In this document: positions 20,241 to 31,695 of the stretch, in pieces
How positions within the stretch are numbered: position 1 is the stretch's first letter
Layout of the letters: every line of letters starts with the position of its first letter
Assembly: GCA_039621445.1 (NCBI GenBank)
Contig: CP154955.1
Span: forward strand, 3,082,017-3,146,016
Direction: 5' to 3'
Origin: Euglena gracilis
Taxonomy: Eukaryota; Euglenida; Euglenophyceae; Euglenales
Length of the DNA stretch: 64,000 nucleotides
Made by a program: the position numbers and the translations under genes
The notes under the pieces: generated by a model
What the model was told of the DNA's origin: nothing
Database searches by the model: none
The model's input: only the letters and a program-made list of their open reading frames with translations

Positions 20241-20789
20241 CAGGAAGGTGAGGCACTTTCGGCACCCGGGGGGGGGGGGGGGTCAGGGTTTGGGTGAAGA
20301 CAAATACGGACAAACAACGACCGGCGGGGGGCGGGATCTCACCGGGAACAATTGCCACCGGGAAAAAAAATCTGTCGGGAAAAAATATTGGACGGATCCT
20401 TGAAATGCTGGGAAGAATTCTGGATGCCTGCTTAAAACGGCCGGGAAAAAATTCCGGACGGAAAAATACCACATCAATACAACTTCTAATAGGTGATTCC
20501 GGAACAAAAGCAAACCTCAAGGAAGCGCGAAGTGCCAAATAAATTTGGGGGGGGGGGGCGTTCACTGGAGGGAGTTGGATTTTTCTTAAAGTTTGCCACG
20601 TGTCCACCTGGCACCAAACACCGAGCGCCATGAGGAGTACGGGAGCATACTGTCAATAGACGTAATGGCATTCATCACATTACAACACGATGTGAGCCTT
20701 TCCTCCCCTTTGGGGTTGTGACAATCGAACTTGGATTCAAAAGCCGTTAACAACAGCCTGCTGCCGTGAGAGTAGGGAGGGGGGCATAC

Positions 20790-20839
20790 CACGAACTTGA
20801 ACAGAAAGACGTGCCAGTAGGGGATGGGCTTGGCCCCGG
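20790..20839 (-). CDS. vitamin K-dependent gamma-carboxylase-like exon
   Basis: Minus strand, acceptor GCCACAG, donor GTATGCCCC. 50 bp: two bases and 16 codons GAKPIPYWHVFLFKFV, equivalent to human 'AHVPLWNYAVLRGQIFIVY'. Phases match the exons on either side. One of the smallest exons here. Confidence 0.85.
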
Positions 20840-21412
20840 CTGTGGCACCACAGAACAGCCAAACATCGGACATCAGACAAGCAGGAGAATGGGGAAACCC
20901 ATGAGATGCCAACACACCCACCCGCCAACCCCAACCAGGGCGGTCCTTGAGCAAAGAAATAAAAAAAAACTCTGCTGTCCCAGCACACCCAATGAAAATA
21001 TACAGGAAAATGGGCAAATTGGCATTCTTCGGTGAGAACAGGTCGACATCAGGAAAAAAAAACTGATTCTTGGAATCCTTGACCATCGCCCATCCACCCA
21101 AATCATCAAAAAAAGTGTTTTGGGGGCTTTTAAATTTTGGACCCCGTTTAAGTCCCAGTCCAGCCCTTGGTCGGTCCTTTGGCCGAAAGGGGGGGGGGGC
21201 GGTCCTTAAGAAAATAAAAAAAAACTTTCCTGTCCCTTAACCGCCCTGACCCCAACCTGCAGGGATGGGCTCCAGGGGCCGTGGTGGGTGGTGCCAAACA
21301 TTCTCCCCCCAGGTCACCAACACCAACACTTTTTGATAAAACAAAACAAAACAAAACCTGGACACGGTGTGGCATTCCCATAAGACGGCAGAAGGGTGGG
21401 TCACTTGGTCAC

Positions 21413-21520
21413 GTGCCCCTCTGTGGCCGTGCCCAGTGATGGCCCCGAAATGGTGGGCGTCCGTGGCGAGGAAGCAGAGGGCCAGGAGGGAGGTCAGGTA
21501 GTGATGGTCATTGCCGCACA
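21413..21520 (-). CDS. vitamin K-dependent gamma-carboxylase-like exon (HTTM core)
   Basis: Minus strand, donor GTGACC, likely acceptor GCAAAG. Reads CGNDHHYLTSLLALCFLATD and AHHFGAITGHGHRGA. Human: '[28 protein letters not shown]'. The His in AHH aligns with human His160. The 3' phase fits the next exon. The 5' phase does not fit the exon at 22,289 with these borders, so the acceptor or the previous donor may differ. Confidence 0.8.
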
Positions 21521-21609
21521 CTTTGCCCCAAATACGCTAAGGAAATAACGTTCGACATAAACATCAAAAGTATGTGTTCCACACATCAAATGCACGTGTT
21601 CCACGGAAA

Positions 21610-21619
21610 GGTGTGTCTG

Positions 21620-21657
<38 letters not shown>

Positions 21658-21660
21658 TGT
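21610..21660. repeat. (GT)n microsatellite
   Basis: About 40 bp of GT, about 100 bp upstream (minus sense) of the exon at 21,413-21,520. Confidence 0.95.
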
Positions 21661-21981
21661 GCACCTGGACATATTTTTATGCATGCGTGTGTAAGTGCTC
21701 GTGCGTGCACATTTGCTGGGCACATATAACTGGCGGTCCAAATAAATCCCCCAAACAACATACCCCCAAATACCCCCCTCTGGCCTGGGACTTTGGCTGC
21801 CCAAATAATATACCCCTCCCTGCTGCACCCTGAGAGGGAAATCAAGCAAGGAGGAAAATGCTCGATTTCCGCCCCCCCCCAAAAAATAGACTAAAATGCG
21901 TCAAAAATGTGCAAAATTCAGAAATTGTGTAAAAATGTGTTTGGGGGACCTTTTTGATTATTAAAAAGTTGCCCAAATACT

Positions 21982-21987
21982 GCACAC

Positions 21988-22033
<46 letters not shown>

Positions 22034-22035
22034 GT
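21982..22035. repeat. (CA)n(TA)n microsatellite
   Basis: CA repeat of about 40 bp followed by TA. In the intron between exons at 22,289 and 21,520. Confidence 0.95.
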
Positions 22036-22288
22036 ACACACATACACCCCAAATCCCCAAATAATACCCCCGGTCCGACTTCTGATGCCCAAATGGGATA
22101 CCCCCTGAGTATGTTGTTCAGGTGGTTTATTGTGTTTGTAGGTGTACATGTATTTTATGCTTGGTTTGGTGGGCGCTGTGGAAAATGTGTATGGGTTGGC
22201 GTGTGCTCGGACATGCACTAGTGTGTTGGTGTGCACACACGAGGGAGGGTTTGGTCTCCAATGCTGAGCAAATGCATCGTTATGGTAC

Positions 22289-22342
22289 AAGCTGCTGTCC
22301 TGCAACCACTGCCACGAGTAAGAGAGGAAGAGCAGCACACAG
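22289..22342 (-). CDS. vitamin K-dependent gamma-carboxylase-like exon
   Basis: Minus strand, acceptor ACCTCAG, probable donor GTACCA, 54 bp. With the AG of the previous exon it reads SCVLLFLSYSWQWLQDSS, matching human 'SCVLFLLPYWYVFLLDKTS' almost position by position. The 5' phase is exact. Confidence 0.85.
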
Positions 22343-23039
22343 CTGAGGTGAGAGGTTGGAACAACAGAATGCATCAATGCCAATTGTGGCTAAAAGAAGA
22401 CGTCGAAACCACGGCACACTCATAGAAAACACAAAAAAATGCAAGTTTACATCAAAAATATTTCAGACTCTTTGGACCAGGCTTCCGTTTAAGACCCCGG
22501 GGGGACCCCAACCACCCAATCCGGCGCGGGGCCCCAAGGGGGGGGGAACCCCAAAATTGGTCCATCTGAGGGCATTTCCCAAACAAATTTCAGCACTTCA
22601 ACACTGGTGGGTGTTTGTGCATTGTCGTCCAAATCAAACCACCAAATGTGTCACATGGCCACCCCGCTTTCAGTCACTTCCATCCCTTCCAACAGGGGAG
22701 AATCAGTCGCTCTGGCCACACAGGCAACAAAAGGTTCAAAATCAAAAGATTTTGGCCATATTTCCAAAAAAAAATTGGAACCTTCGCTGGGTGAGCACTT
22801 TCGGCCACTTCTGGCCAACCACAGCCGGTCTGGAGTCAAAAACCAGTTGGACACTCTGAAAAACAATCAGTCAGTCACCCTGGGGTGGGTTAGGAGACAT
22901 CTTAAACACCCTAAAACGGCCACGGGTCTACTTTCTGGGTCCACTGCTGAAAACCCCATGGGGTTCAATTTGGATGATGTTCTTGAATTTTTGCTGAAAA
23001 CTTCGGCCGAAGCTGTCCAACGCACAGGCAAGCGGGCGT

Positions 23040-23370
<331 letters not shown>

Positions 23371-23393
23371 ACACATTAACACATTGAACACAC

Positions 23394-23592
23394 CTCAGGC
23401 GGTACGAGAAACCGAGGCACATGCCCAGCGCCGACAGGGCCACCAGCCCCGCCACCGCACACCGCCCTGCAGGCCCCAGGCCTGGCACCCAGCCGAGGTG
23501 GTCATATGGAAGCCGCACCGCGGTGTCCAGGTGGTCCGCCGCGAACGCCCCACTCTGCACCGCCCACGCTTGGGTGACGAGGATGGAGGCCC
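23394..23592 (-). CDS. vitamin K-dependent gamma-carboxylase-like exon (second membrane segment)
   Basis: Minus strand, acceptor CCCCGCAG, donor GTGTGT. Two bases, 65 codons, two bases. Starts [20 protein letters not shown], contains [16 protein letters not shown], and ends [16 protein letters not shown]. Human counterpart: 'CRFPLLDALRPLPLDW' and 'IMFLGALGMMLGLCYRIS'. Both junctions are in phase with the neighbouring GGCX-like exons. Confidence 0.88.
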
Positions 23593-23639
23593 CTGCGGGG
23601 AGAGTTGGCAATCCTGACAGTGGTGACGAAGAGCGCCCG

Positions 23640-24087
23640 GGTAAATATATATACATATACATAAACATATATATGTATATGTATATGTATATGTATGTAT
23701 ATATATGGCAGCATGGTCCCCCGGGGGGGTCCAAGTGGTAGCTCCAGGGGGCCAAAATATTTTTTTTTTGCGTTAATGGTGGAATAGGGTTAGGTGCGCA
23801 ATTTAGGATTAGGGTCAGGCCTAACTTATAGACGGGTGTTAGGTGTACAAGATAGGCCTAACCCTAACCCTAAGTCGCGCACCTAACCCTATTACATCAT
23901 TAACGCAAAAAAAATTTACTGCCCCCTGGAGCTACCACTTGGACCCCCCGGGGGGGGGGCCAGTAGTAGCTTGCAGCCATATATATATATATACATATAT
24001 ATGTATGTATGTATATATGTATGTGTATATGTATATGTATATATATGTATATATGTGTATATATATATATGTGTATGTGTATGTATG

Positions 24088-24124
<37 letters not shown>

Positions 24125-24160
24125 GGCAGCAAGCTACTACTTGGCTCCCCCGGGGGTACT
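23640..24160. repeat. long hairpin with telomere-like CCCTAA and flanking TA/TGTA arrays
   Basis: Left arm from about 23,715: GGGGGTCCAAGTGGTAGCTC then TTTTTTTGCGTTAATG and GGAATAGGGTTAGGTGCG. Right arm to about 23,955: CGCACCTAACCCTATT, CATTAACGCAAAAAAA, GAGCTACCACTTGGACCCCC. The loop has CCTAACCCTAACCCTAA. Outside each arm stands GGCAGC/GCAGCC and a TA/TGTA array. A second, shorter inverted pair follows, GTAGTAGCTTGCAGCC (23,963-23,978) and GGCAGCAAGCTACTAC (24,125-24,140). Confidence 0.85.
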
Positions 24161-24179
24161 TGGGTGCTTAACACTTGCC

Positions 24180-24560
24180 ATATATGTATGTATGCATGCA
24201 TGCATGCATGTATGTGTGTATGTATGTATGTGTGTATGTATGTATGTGTGTATGTATGTATGTATGTATGTATGTATGTATGTATGTATGTATGTATGTA
24301 TGTATGTATGTATGTATGTATGTATGTATGTATGTATGTATGTATGTATGTATGTATGTAGTATGTATGTATGTATGTATGTATGTATGTATGTATGTAT
24401 GTATGTATGTATGTATGTATGTATGTATGTATGTATGTATGTATGTATGTATGTATGTATGTATGTATGTATGTATGTATGTATGCATGTACGTACGTAT
24501 GTATGTATGTATGTATGTATGTATGTATGTATGTATGTATGTATGTATGTATGTATGTAT
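24180..24560. repeat. (GTAT)n microsatellite, about 375 bp
   Basis: Nearly pure tetranucleotide, with GCATGCAT variants at the start and one lost base near 24,361. A second array lies at 25,072-25,275. Open frames in both directions across it are artefacts. Confidence 0.98.
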
Positions 24561-24564
24561 TTGG

Positions 24565-25065
24565 GTATCAACCATACCCGGTGGCCTCCCCGCACCACCG
24601 GGATGGCGCCGGTCCGTCCGGAGCCCCCGTGTCCTGTTTAATGTAACCGGACGGCAGGGTCGGGGGGCACATAACCGGCAGGTGGGTGCCTCCTTCACCA
24701 CTGACTCAGGGACGGCAAATCCCTGGGCACACCGAAGGTTCAGCTCAGCAACCCCGTGTCTTTGGGTCACTCCGCCTGGCACTGAAACAGGTTCAGTTGG
24801 TTTTCAGGGTGCCTCCCAGCGCGGGCCCTTACTCACCACAAGGCCAGGCGGAGCCCCACACCGCCAGGTCACAGCATCGCCTTGGCACGCTAACAGCGGT
24901 TACTCTAGTCCCAGGCACCCGAGACCTAGAACAGCACAGGGGAGGAGCCTCCCTTCCTTTGCCCCTGTCCATCCCAGGTCCCCTTCCACGCTGAGAGGGA
25001 CGACGACTCATGTCCCACGAACAGCGCAGGCGTCTGCGTGCGAGAGGGCCTGCTCTCCCCATGGG
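24565..25065. other. unique-looking sequence between two GTAT arrays, no gene assigned
   Basis: About 500 bp of moderately GC-rich text without C/G runs. Frames on both strands are broken or arginine/proline-rich, and no GGCX segment is missing at this position (the exons at 27,052 and 23,592 join directly). Function not seen. Confidence 0.4.
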
Positions 25066-25071
25066 TTCGAT

Positions 25072-25278
25072 GTATGTATGTATGTATGTATGTATGTATG
25101 TATGTATGTATGTATGTATGTATGTATGTATGTATGTATGTATGTATGTATGTATGTATGTATGTATGTATGTATGTATGTATGTATGTATGTATGTATA
25201 CGTATACGTATACGTATACGTATATGTATATGTATATGTATATGTATATATTATATTATATATATATATATATATATC
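25072..25278. repeat. (GTAT)n, (GTATAC)n and (TA)n microsatellite
   Basis: About 130 bp GTAT, then GTATAC, GTATAT and TATA. Confidence 0.97.
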
Positions 25279-25709
25279 TGTTCTTTGACATTCAGCAGTT
25301 GTTGTTCAAAATGGTCCAAACTGGAGTTGGGGGGGGGTGACCCTTCAACTGTCATCACCAGAAATCAGAACAAAAGCTGCCCAGCCATCAATACCCATCT
25401 GTGTCTGATATGTCATCGCCCCTGGATGGGAAAGAGCTGTGTGCGCAAGATTTTTGTTGAATTCGGAACACCTAAAGGGTTCGGCCAGGACACAACCCCT
25501 GCAATTCGAAAGCTGAGGGGTGTCTTTCGGCGTTCAGGGGTACACATCTGGTTCCTTGTTTAGCCCATTGGGAGTGGGTCAAAATATCCCAATATAACAG
25601 CCCCCTTTTTGACGTTGAACCTTTTCTTAATTTTGGGCTTAAACATACAAAAAAAATGATTTTTAAAAAACCCCCCATTTCACCTGCATTTTCACTATGA
25701 ATGGTCTGC

Positions 25710-25711
<2 letters not shown>

Positions 25712-25749
<38 letters not shown>

Positions 25750-25822
25750 GGTGTGTTGTTCTGACAGAGGCAGAAAATAATTATGAACAAACCATTATTG
25801 GTGTGTGTGTGTGTGTGTATCT
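25712..25822. repeat. (CA)n ... (GT)n inverted microsatellite pair
   Basis: CA (25,712-25,742) and GT (25,799-25,820) about 55 bp apart, able to pair with each other. No gene. Confidence 0.85.
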
Positions 25823-26329
25823 GTGCACCAACAGAATTTCCCAATGCAAAGCAATACCACCGAAAGAATATGCATTGTTGACAATGAGGAGAGAAGAAAA
25901 CAAAAAACAACATGGAAGTTATTTGTATATCTATGGCATCCATATTCTAAAGGCCCCCTTAGTTGCACTAAGGCTTCTTGTCTGTTTATGGTCGGCGTTA
26001 ACTTCGCTTCTGGCCCAGCTTGCTGTGTGGTGAGTGGCCAGGTACCCTTACACCAGTGCTCTTTTGTTGCTCCAACTGGCCGGGTGATTCTAAAGGCCCC
26101 CCGGGGGGCATTAAGAGGTGTCCAGGGGGGGGGGTCGTGTGAGGTGACCCAGCTCCGAATTTTTGAATTTCGGACCTGCGGCGCCGGGGAACCGCGCAGT
26201 TTTAGAGTATGCCCTTAATTTTAGGAACCCCCCTGGGGGGTCCAAGTAGTTTAACCTGGGGGAGGGGGTCCCACTTCCTTCACCAACTTCATTTGTGTAT
26301 TTTCGCACCCCGATTCGCAACGTTTCCAT

Positions 26330-26560
26330 TAATTTTTGGGGCAGATTTTGGGTTAGGATTCAGGGTTATGATTTAGGGAAAAAGTCAGGCTGAAATTGAC
26401 TAAAAAGTGCGCCTAAAAATTCGGCCTAAAATTGGGCCAAATTTTGGCCGAAATTTGCCTGAACCAGCAAATTTTCCCTAACCCTGACCCTAATTCCTGA
26501 CCCTAACTCTAACCCCACTCCAAACACTAACCCTATTCCTGAAATTAACCCCCATCTTAC
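26330..26560. repeat. inverted repeat with TTAGGG/CCCTAA-like units
   Basis: Left half TTGGGTTAGGATTCAGGGTT, GGGAAAAAGTCAGG; centre AAATTTTGGCCGAAATTTG; right half TTTTCCCTAACCCTGACC, CTAACTCTAACCCC. Resembles the hairpin at 23.7 kb and the stretch at 36,240-36,360. Confidence 0.6.
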
Positions 26561-26913
26561 CCCATTTTCCGGTGGCATGAATTTACCTGGGAAATCATGG
26601 GGGGGGGGGCAGATTCCAGCCAATTTTGAGATGCTTGAAAAAATCGACCCCCCCAAAACACCCCGGAAATGAAGCAAAACCAAAGGAAAGGTGCGGGGTC
26701 CTAAAATGAAGCCGTTGGAACACCCCACGTGACGGGATTTAGATTTCCCCACAACTTTACAGCTAACCCGAGTTATGGCCATTTGACGGCAGGCTGACTC
26801 AAAATACTGTTCATTTGGCCTGTTTTGACTTCACCATTGCCTGGGCGGCCGAAGTCCCGGTAGGTGCAACTACTGGGACCCTCTTGGGGGGGGGGGGCAT
26901 TAAATTAGCCTTG

Positions 26914-26942
26914 CCACACACACACACACACACACACACAGA
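26914..26942. repeat. (CA)n microsatellite
   Basis: Short CA array about 110 bp downstream (minus sense) of the exon at 27,052. Confidence 0.9.
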
Positions 26943-27051
26943 TAGATTTTTAAGACCGAATACATTGGGGGCAATGTACCTGCACAGACCACAGGCATGT
27001 GTGCATATATGCGAGCCGCACGCACTATCCCGCACGCCCGCACGCCCACAC

Positions 27052-27160
27052 CAAACGCCATGCGGAGGAGGCCGAGGTTGCAGGGGTCTGTCTGGCGAAA
27101 CAGCCAGTCCAGCGGCCACCAGTACCGCGGGGCCCTGGCCCCCCACCGCTGCCGAAGCGG
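27052..27160 (-). CDS. vitamin K-dependent gamma-carboxylase-like exon (first membrane segment)
   Basis: Minus strand, acceptor TTCCAG, donor GTGTGG; 36 codons plus one base. Contains RAPRYWWPLDWLFRQTDPCN and LGLLRMAF. Human GGCX: '[25 protein letters not shown]'. TDP plus the following helix is the start of the HTTM domain. The G left over is completed by the next exon (23,592) to give ...MAFG-ASILV. Exons from here to 6,838 make up the HTTM core and lumenal part. I do not see an N-terminal Met exon typical of GGCX. Confidence 0.88.
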
Positions 27161-27900
27161 CTGGAATTCTCAGACCCGTCAGACCAGCCAAGGATCGGTT
27201 GCGTGATGGACAGGTCTTTTGCAGAAGAACCCCGGGGGTCAAAGTGACTGGGAGGTCGGACTGGCTGCAAAGAAGCTACTGGCTGGAAACCCCCCCCCCG
27301 CACCCCGACTGAAAACAAAAGTCTGCCGGCGTTTCGCGCCGATGTGAACGTGGGGTTTAACAAATTGGCAAAATCGGTCCCTGAAAACGCAGGGGAAAAA
27401 AAGGTCAAGAAGGGCATTGATAGAGGTTTTGGGGTCAAAAAAATCCCGAGCTTCACCACAATCGTGAGAAAATTTTTCACTGACTGGTGACTGGGGTTGT
27501 CAGCAACCCCCCCCCCCCCTGCATTCCAACCTCCCCCACCACAGGGGTTCTAAAAATCCAGAAAGGAGAGGCGTGAAGGACGAATCAAAAAGGGGGGGTA
27601 GTGACACCAGTGGCGGAAAAATTAAATGGGGGCAGCCTACCACTGGTCCTTTCCCCTGGAGGCCAAAGGTTGGAGGGGGATTCTGAGCAGGCGGGGTTTG
27701 ACCGGGGGGGGGGGGGGAGGGGATAAACACCTGGTTTTTCTTTGAGCGGGGCAACCTCATGAGAGGAGGTGTAGTGACAGGAAACCTGATGAGTGGTCAG
27801 GTGGGAAGACAGCCATAATTCTCGATTCCTGTTGTAAAAAATAACGTTTCCAAACATAATTCTTTCTAAAAAACTAAAAGATGACGAATTGAAACACTAC

Positions 27901-28111
27901 CCCCGGCAGTGGCCGGAGCAGGGAGCGGGTCCGGGATGCGGGTCAGGAACTGTGGCGGGGCCTGGAAGCCGAAGACGTCGAGGCACAGGCGGTAGTGCTG
28001 CGGCAGGCGCCCGGGGCCCAGCCGCTTCAGGCTGCGCAGCGCCCGCTGCCACGCGAAGGGGCACCCGAGGAACGCCAGCCGCACCCGCCGCTCTGCCGTG
28101 GGGGCTGGCGT
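27901..28111 (-). CDS. internal exon, unidentified protein (N-terminal to the carboxylase exons)
   Basis: Minus strand, acceptor CTCCCACAG, donor GTAGTG; 70 codons plus one base. Contains RVRLAFLGCPFAWQRALRSL, GRLPQHYRLCLDVFGFQAPP and a proline-rich end. Phase 0 start agrees with the exon at 30,774. Its end can be joined in phase to the 27,160 exon if the acceptor GTCTGAG (eight bases earlier) is used. Not recognised. Could be the last exon before a linker to the carboxylase, or part of a separate gene. Confidence 0.65.
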
Positions 28112-28214
28112 CTGTGGGAGGAGGGGGGGGGTGGGAGCCTTGGCAGCGTCTGGCAGCCGAGAAACTTGAGGAAAATCTTTGGGCCACACATCATGAGCTG
28201 TCTTAAGGACCCCG

Positions 28215-28330
28215 ATGGGGGGGGGGGGGGGGGGGGGGGGCGGGCTGGCTGGAAAAAGGTGCTGGCTGGACCCTCCCCCGGGGGGTGGGGGTCCAGCCAG
28301 CTGGCAGCTGGACCCGGCTGATGCCCTGAA
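28215..28330. repeat. family B repeat copy
   Basis: TTAAGGACCCC, G-run of about 24, GGTGCTGGCTGGACCC, CCAGCCAGCTGGCAGCTGG. Ends not paired. Confidence 0.55.
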
Positions 28331-28568
28331 AAACAGGTTAAAAAAAACAATCCAAAACCAGCCAGGAGCCCAAATTTGCAGGCAAAAACCCAAAGACCAC
28401 TCAAAAAAGCCATTTGGGCCATTTTGACCGCTTTTAATAAGCCTGTCTGCCAGGCTGGCCCAAACTCCATTTTAGCGGACCCCGGGGCTGGAGGAAATCC
28501 GCTGAAAAGAAAGCGGGAAAAAAAGGTGGTGGCTGGCTGGACCCCCGGGGGGTTCCGGGGGTCGGGTC

Positions 28569-28884
28569 CATGCTTGTGCTTACCAACCGGGGGGGGGGGA
28601 GGGGGGGGGTGGTGCTATAGGTGGCCTGCCCCTAACAGGCACACCCCCCCCAGGGGAGGGGATAGGGGTCCGGGCCGGACCCAGAAAATTTTCATTGAAA
28701 ATGGCCGTTTCCGGGCCCCCGGCGCCTTCGGCGCCGGGGTCGGAGGGGGGTGCCTGCTAGGGGCAGGCACCCCCCGAAACCCTACCCACACCCGAGGGGG
28801 GGTCGGATCGGGTGCGATGGGGTCCCTGCCCCTAGCACCCCCCCCCCCCCCCGTGGGGTAGGCACCCGACTAAGCACAAGCCTG
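28569..28884. mobile_element. family A mini-element, 316 bp, exact 8-bp TSD
   Basis: Ends CATGCTTGTGCTTACC and (inverted) CAGGCTTGTGCTTAGTC. GTCGGGTC is repeated on both sides (28,561-28,568 and 28,885-28,892). Body has the family A core, including GGCGCCTTCGGCGCC and TGCCTGCTAGGGGCAGGC. Almost the same length as the copies at 6,474 and 7,328 (317 bp). Confidence 0.85.
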
Positions 28885-29662
28885 GTCGGGTCCCCTCCGG
28901 CTTCAGTAAGCCCCTGGCGCACATGTGTCCTTTCCAGAGGTATGGGGCGCATATGATGAGGCATACATCAACTGATGGTCATTCTGGGACATTTCACTGA
29001 CCTGCCTGTCCCCGTCCACTGACCCTGTAGTTTGGGGTGAAGGGAGGGCACATAAACCCCCACAATAGATTCCTTTCAGATAAAAAAAAAACACCCAAAA
29101 TCAAACAACCCGCATTTTTCTACCAAAAATCCAAATAACAATTTCCCCTCCCCCCCCCCGCCACAACTCCTGTCCCAGAAAAAAAAAACAGGAAAAATGG
29201 GGTGATAAACTTGTTTCTGGCATGTCAATTTTTCCAACATCCTCGACTTTGGTTGGGGGAGAAAATGCTTTGCATCATGGTGCCCGACCATCATGAGAAA
29301 TGTGTTTCTTTTTGACAATTTTTGCAAAAAATGGGTATTTGGGGTCTTTTGGTGGGTTAGGTTTCAATTAAATATTCCGCAGGGATCCGGACTAACAGCC
29401 CACCCACCACGTCTCAGGCTTCCGGTCACTGCACAGACATGAATTTTGGAAAACAAAGAACTGCCAAAAGCAAACTTAGAAAAAAACAGCAAAAAATAGC
29501 AGAACACAAAAAAAGGCAGGAAAAAGTAGAACAGAAAAAAGGCAGGAAAACAGATTTCCCAGATTTGGATTAAGGTCAGCCCTTGGAATTTGGGACTGGA
29601 TTTCGGCCTTCGGCGCCGAAAAATATATCCCCTGGGGGGACTCCCCCAGGGGGGAACCTACC

Positions 29663-30058
29663 CAGGGTTCGATATAAAGACAGGTGGGGGGGTGGTCCCG
29701 AACCCCCCCCCCTGCGGGCCAGGAGGGGGGGGTGGGGGGGACACCCCCCCACCTAAACAGTGGCGCGGTCTGGGTGATCGAAAATTTTTGACCCCCCCAA
29801 ACGACCAAAAGTGCCATTTTGGGCACTTTTTGGGCAAAAATGTGCCAAAAATGCAAAAAAAGTTTCGGCGCAAAGCGCCGGAGGAAAAAAATTTGACCCT
29901 TTTTGGGGGGTCCCGAATACCCCCCCCCAGGGTCGGTCCGGACCCCCTGGCAGGTGGGGGGGGGAGTTCCGGACCCCCCCCCCCTGCGGGCCAGGAGGGG
30001 GGGGGTGGGGGGACACCCCCCACCTAAACCATGTGCGCCCTCCTTATATCAAACCCTG
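29663..30058. mobile_element. family K mini-element, 396 bp, 7/8 TSD
   Basis: Ends CAGGGTTCGATATAAAGACA and (inverted) CAGGGTTTGATATAAGGAGG. Flanks AACCTACC (29,655-29,662) and AACTTACC (30,059-30,066). Interior: C(n)G(n) runs, CATTTTGGGCACTTTTTGGG, a GGCGCAAAGCGCC stem, CACCTAAACCATGTGCGCCC. A short relative is at 40,337. Confidence 0.8.
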
Positions 30059-30245
30059 AACTTACCCCCCCCCCCGGGTCCAACACTAAAAAAAAAAACC
30101 CTGGTTGAGGCCAAAATGTAGTCCGAATTTGGCCAATTTTTAAAATTCAAAGCCTGACCCCAACCCTAATCTTTATTATAACTCCAAATCCAAACCGGCT
30201 CCGACGATTAAAACGGACTGATATTCAGTCGGTGGGACATGGGAC

Positions 30246-30493
30246 CATACCATTGATTAGCGACCCCGGGTGGAGGGCGGTCACTTTCCACTCTAAAAAA
30301 AAAGTCAACCACTTTCTCCCTAAAAAACCAGTCAGTTACTTTACCCCCCCCCCGGGGAGATTGGCCACTCTTGAATGCGCTTATGTTGGCAAGGCACTAT
30401 GGACGCAATGAAAACCAGTCAGCCGCTCTGAAAAAAAAACCAGTCAGCACCCCCCCGGGGGGTGGGGTGGGACAGGTGTTAAGCAATGGATTG
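30246..30493. mobile_element. family C element, 248 bp, exact 8-bp TSD
   Basis: Ends CATACCATTGATTAGCGACC and (inverted) CAATCCATTGCTTAACACC. CATGGGAC on both sides (30,238-30,245 and 30,494-30,501). Body with the family words CACTTTCCACTCT, CCAGTCAG and TATGTTGGCAAGGC. Confidence 0.82.
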
Positions 30494-30773
30494 CATGGGA
30501 CCCTCCCAAGCCCACTAATAAAACCTTGATGTTAAGCTTCACACATATTTAAAAAAAAAGACTGTCGAAGTGAACTGCAATAAATCAGAGGCACGTGGGA
30601 GGAAATCAAACTTCCTCGTGCGTCATCCTCGAATATCCCAAACGTTAAAAAAAAAAGCCACCAAGAACTCTGAATTCACACAACTGCATACACACAGTTT
30701 CATACACCTCTGCGCACACACATGAAAACCGCGATGCACTGCACACAAAAGCGGAGGCAAGCAGGGCACGGAC

Positions 30774-30916
30774 CTCCTGAAAGGTAGGCCAGATGGAGTC
30801 GCTCCAATGGAAGCTTTCCTCCAGTGGGGAGCCCATACAGAGCTGCTCCTTCGTCAGCCCGTTCAGGCACACCGTGACGTGGACGTTGGGTGGTAGAACC
30901 TTGCCGAGGTACTCCC
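30774..30916 (-). CDS. internal exon, unidentified helical protein
   Basis: Minus strand, acceptor CCCCAAAG, donor GTCCGT; two bases and 47 codons. Contains EYLGKVLPPNVHVTVCLNGL and EESFHWSDSIWPTFQE. The split glycine codon with the exon at 31,088 is exact. It contains an internal GTGTGCC that is read through here (VTVCLN), so that heptamer alone does not force splicing. Confidence 0.72.
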
Positions 30917-30949
30917 CTTTGGGGAGTGATAGCCAATGAGTGAGTGAGT

Positions 30950-31078
30950 GAAGTGTATGTGTACGCACGGATAGTGTGTGAGTGTATCTTGTGTGTATGT
31001 GTGTGTGTTTTGTGTGTGTTGTGTGGTGTATGTGTGCGCGCGCATGCGTGCATGTGTGCGTGCGTGCGTGCGTGTGCC
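30950..31078. repeat. (GT)n / (GTGC)n microsatellite
   Basis: Ends ten bases from the donor of the exon at 31,088. On the transcript it is a CA/CGCA repeat at the intron start. Confidence 0.9.
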
Positions 31079-31087
31079 AGCTGATAC

Positions 31088-31154
31088 CCTCAAAGCTGGC
31101 GATGAACCATTGATACATGGCGGGGTGCTGCACAATGAGGTAGGCAAACAGCTC
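31088..31154 (-). CDS. internal exon, unidentified helical protein
   Basis: Minus strand, acceptor GGCCCAG, donor GTATCA; 22 codons plus one base, ELFAYLIVQHPAMYQWFIAS then FE. Amphipathic helical look, as in armadillo/HEAT-type proteins. In phase with the following exon. Confidence 0.72.
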
Positions 31155-31695
31155 CTGGGCCAGTCCAGGGGCAGGCCTGGGCAGCGAAGGTCACAGCGCC
31201 ATCAGATGGCATTGACCATGCCGTTCACCCAACCCATCCATTCACGGAAACTCGGCCACCCATCCCCCAGGGGGGTCAGACATGGGTCACACATGGGTCA
31301 GGTGGGGTCACACGCGGGTTAAATGAGTATACAGGCAGCGCCCTGACAGGTTATCGGGAATGATAATTTCCCAGGGGGGCGGGATGGGCACTAAACCAAA
31401 CCCCACCAGCATTTTGTTCAAGTGCAAGCTGTGGTCACACTGGCGATTGGCATAGGTCGGCACTCAGCACTGGGATATGTTTGAAGGTCGACTGCACTGG
31501 AGATGGCAACGAGACAAATAATGCTGAAAACTAAAAGCAAAGCCGTTGCAGTTCCACACGCCCCCACGCCTGCTGGCTATTTTGCAACCTCGTTCTCGTT
31601 CTCTCAGGTGAATGTGGTTCTTCAAGCGTTGGTACGAGTTGGTACGAACCCAAACTCCCGGCCCCATGGCTTCTGATGCGTCTTGCCTGTAGAAC

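Noticed and set aside
23820-23900. True telomere or chromosome end
   Set aside because: CCCTAA units are few, inside a hairpin, with genes on both sides.
24175-25563. Long open frame (over 400 codons) across the GTAT arrays
   Set aside because: The frame is mostly CMYV repeats from the (GTAT)n microsatellite; the unique part between has no coding bias.
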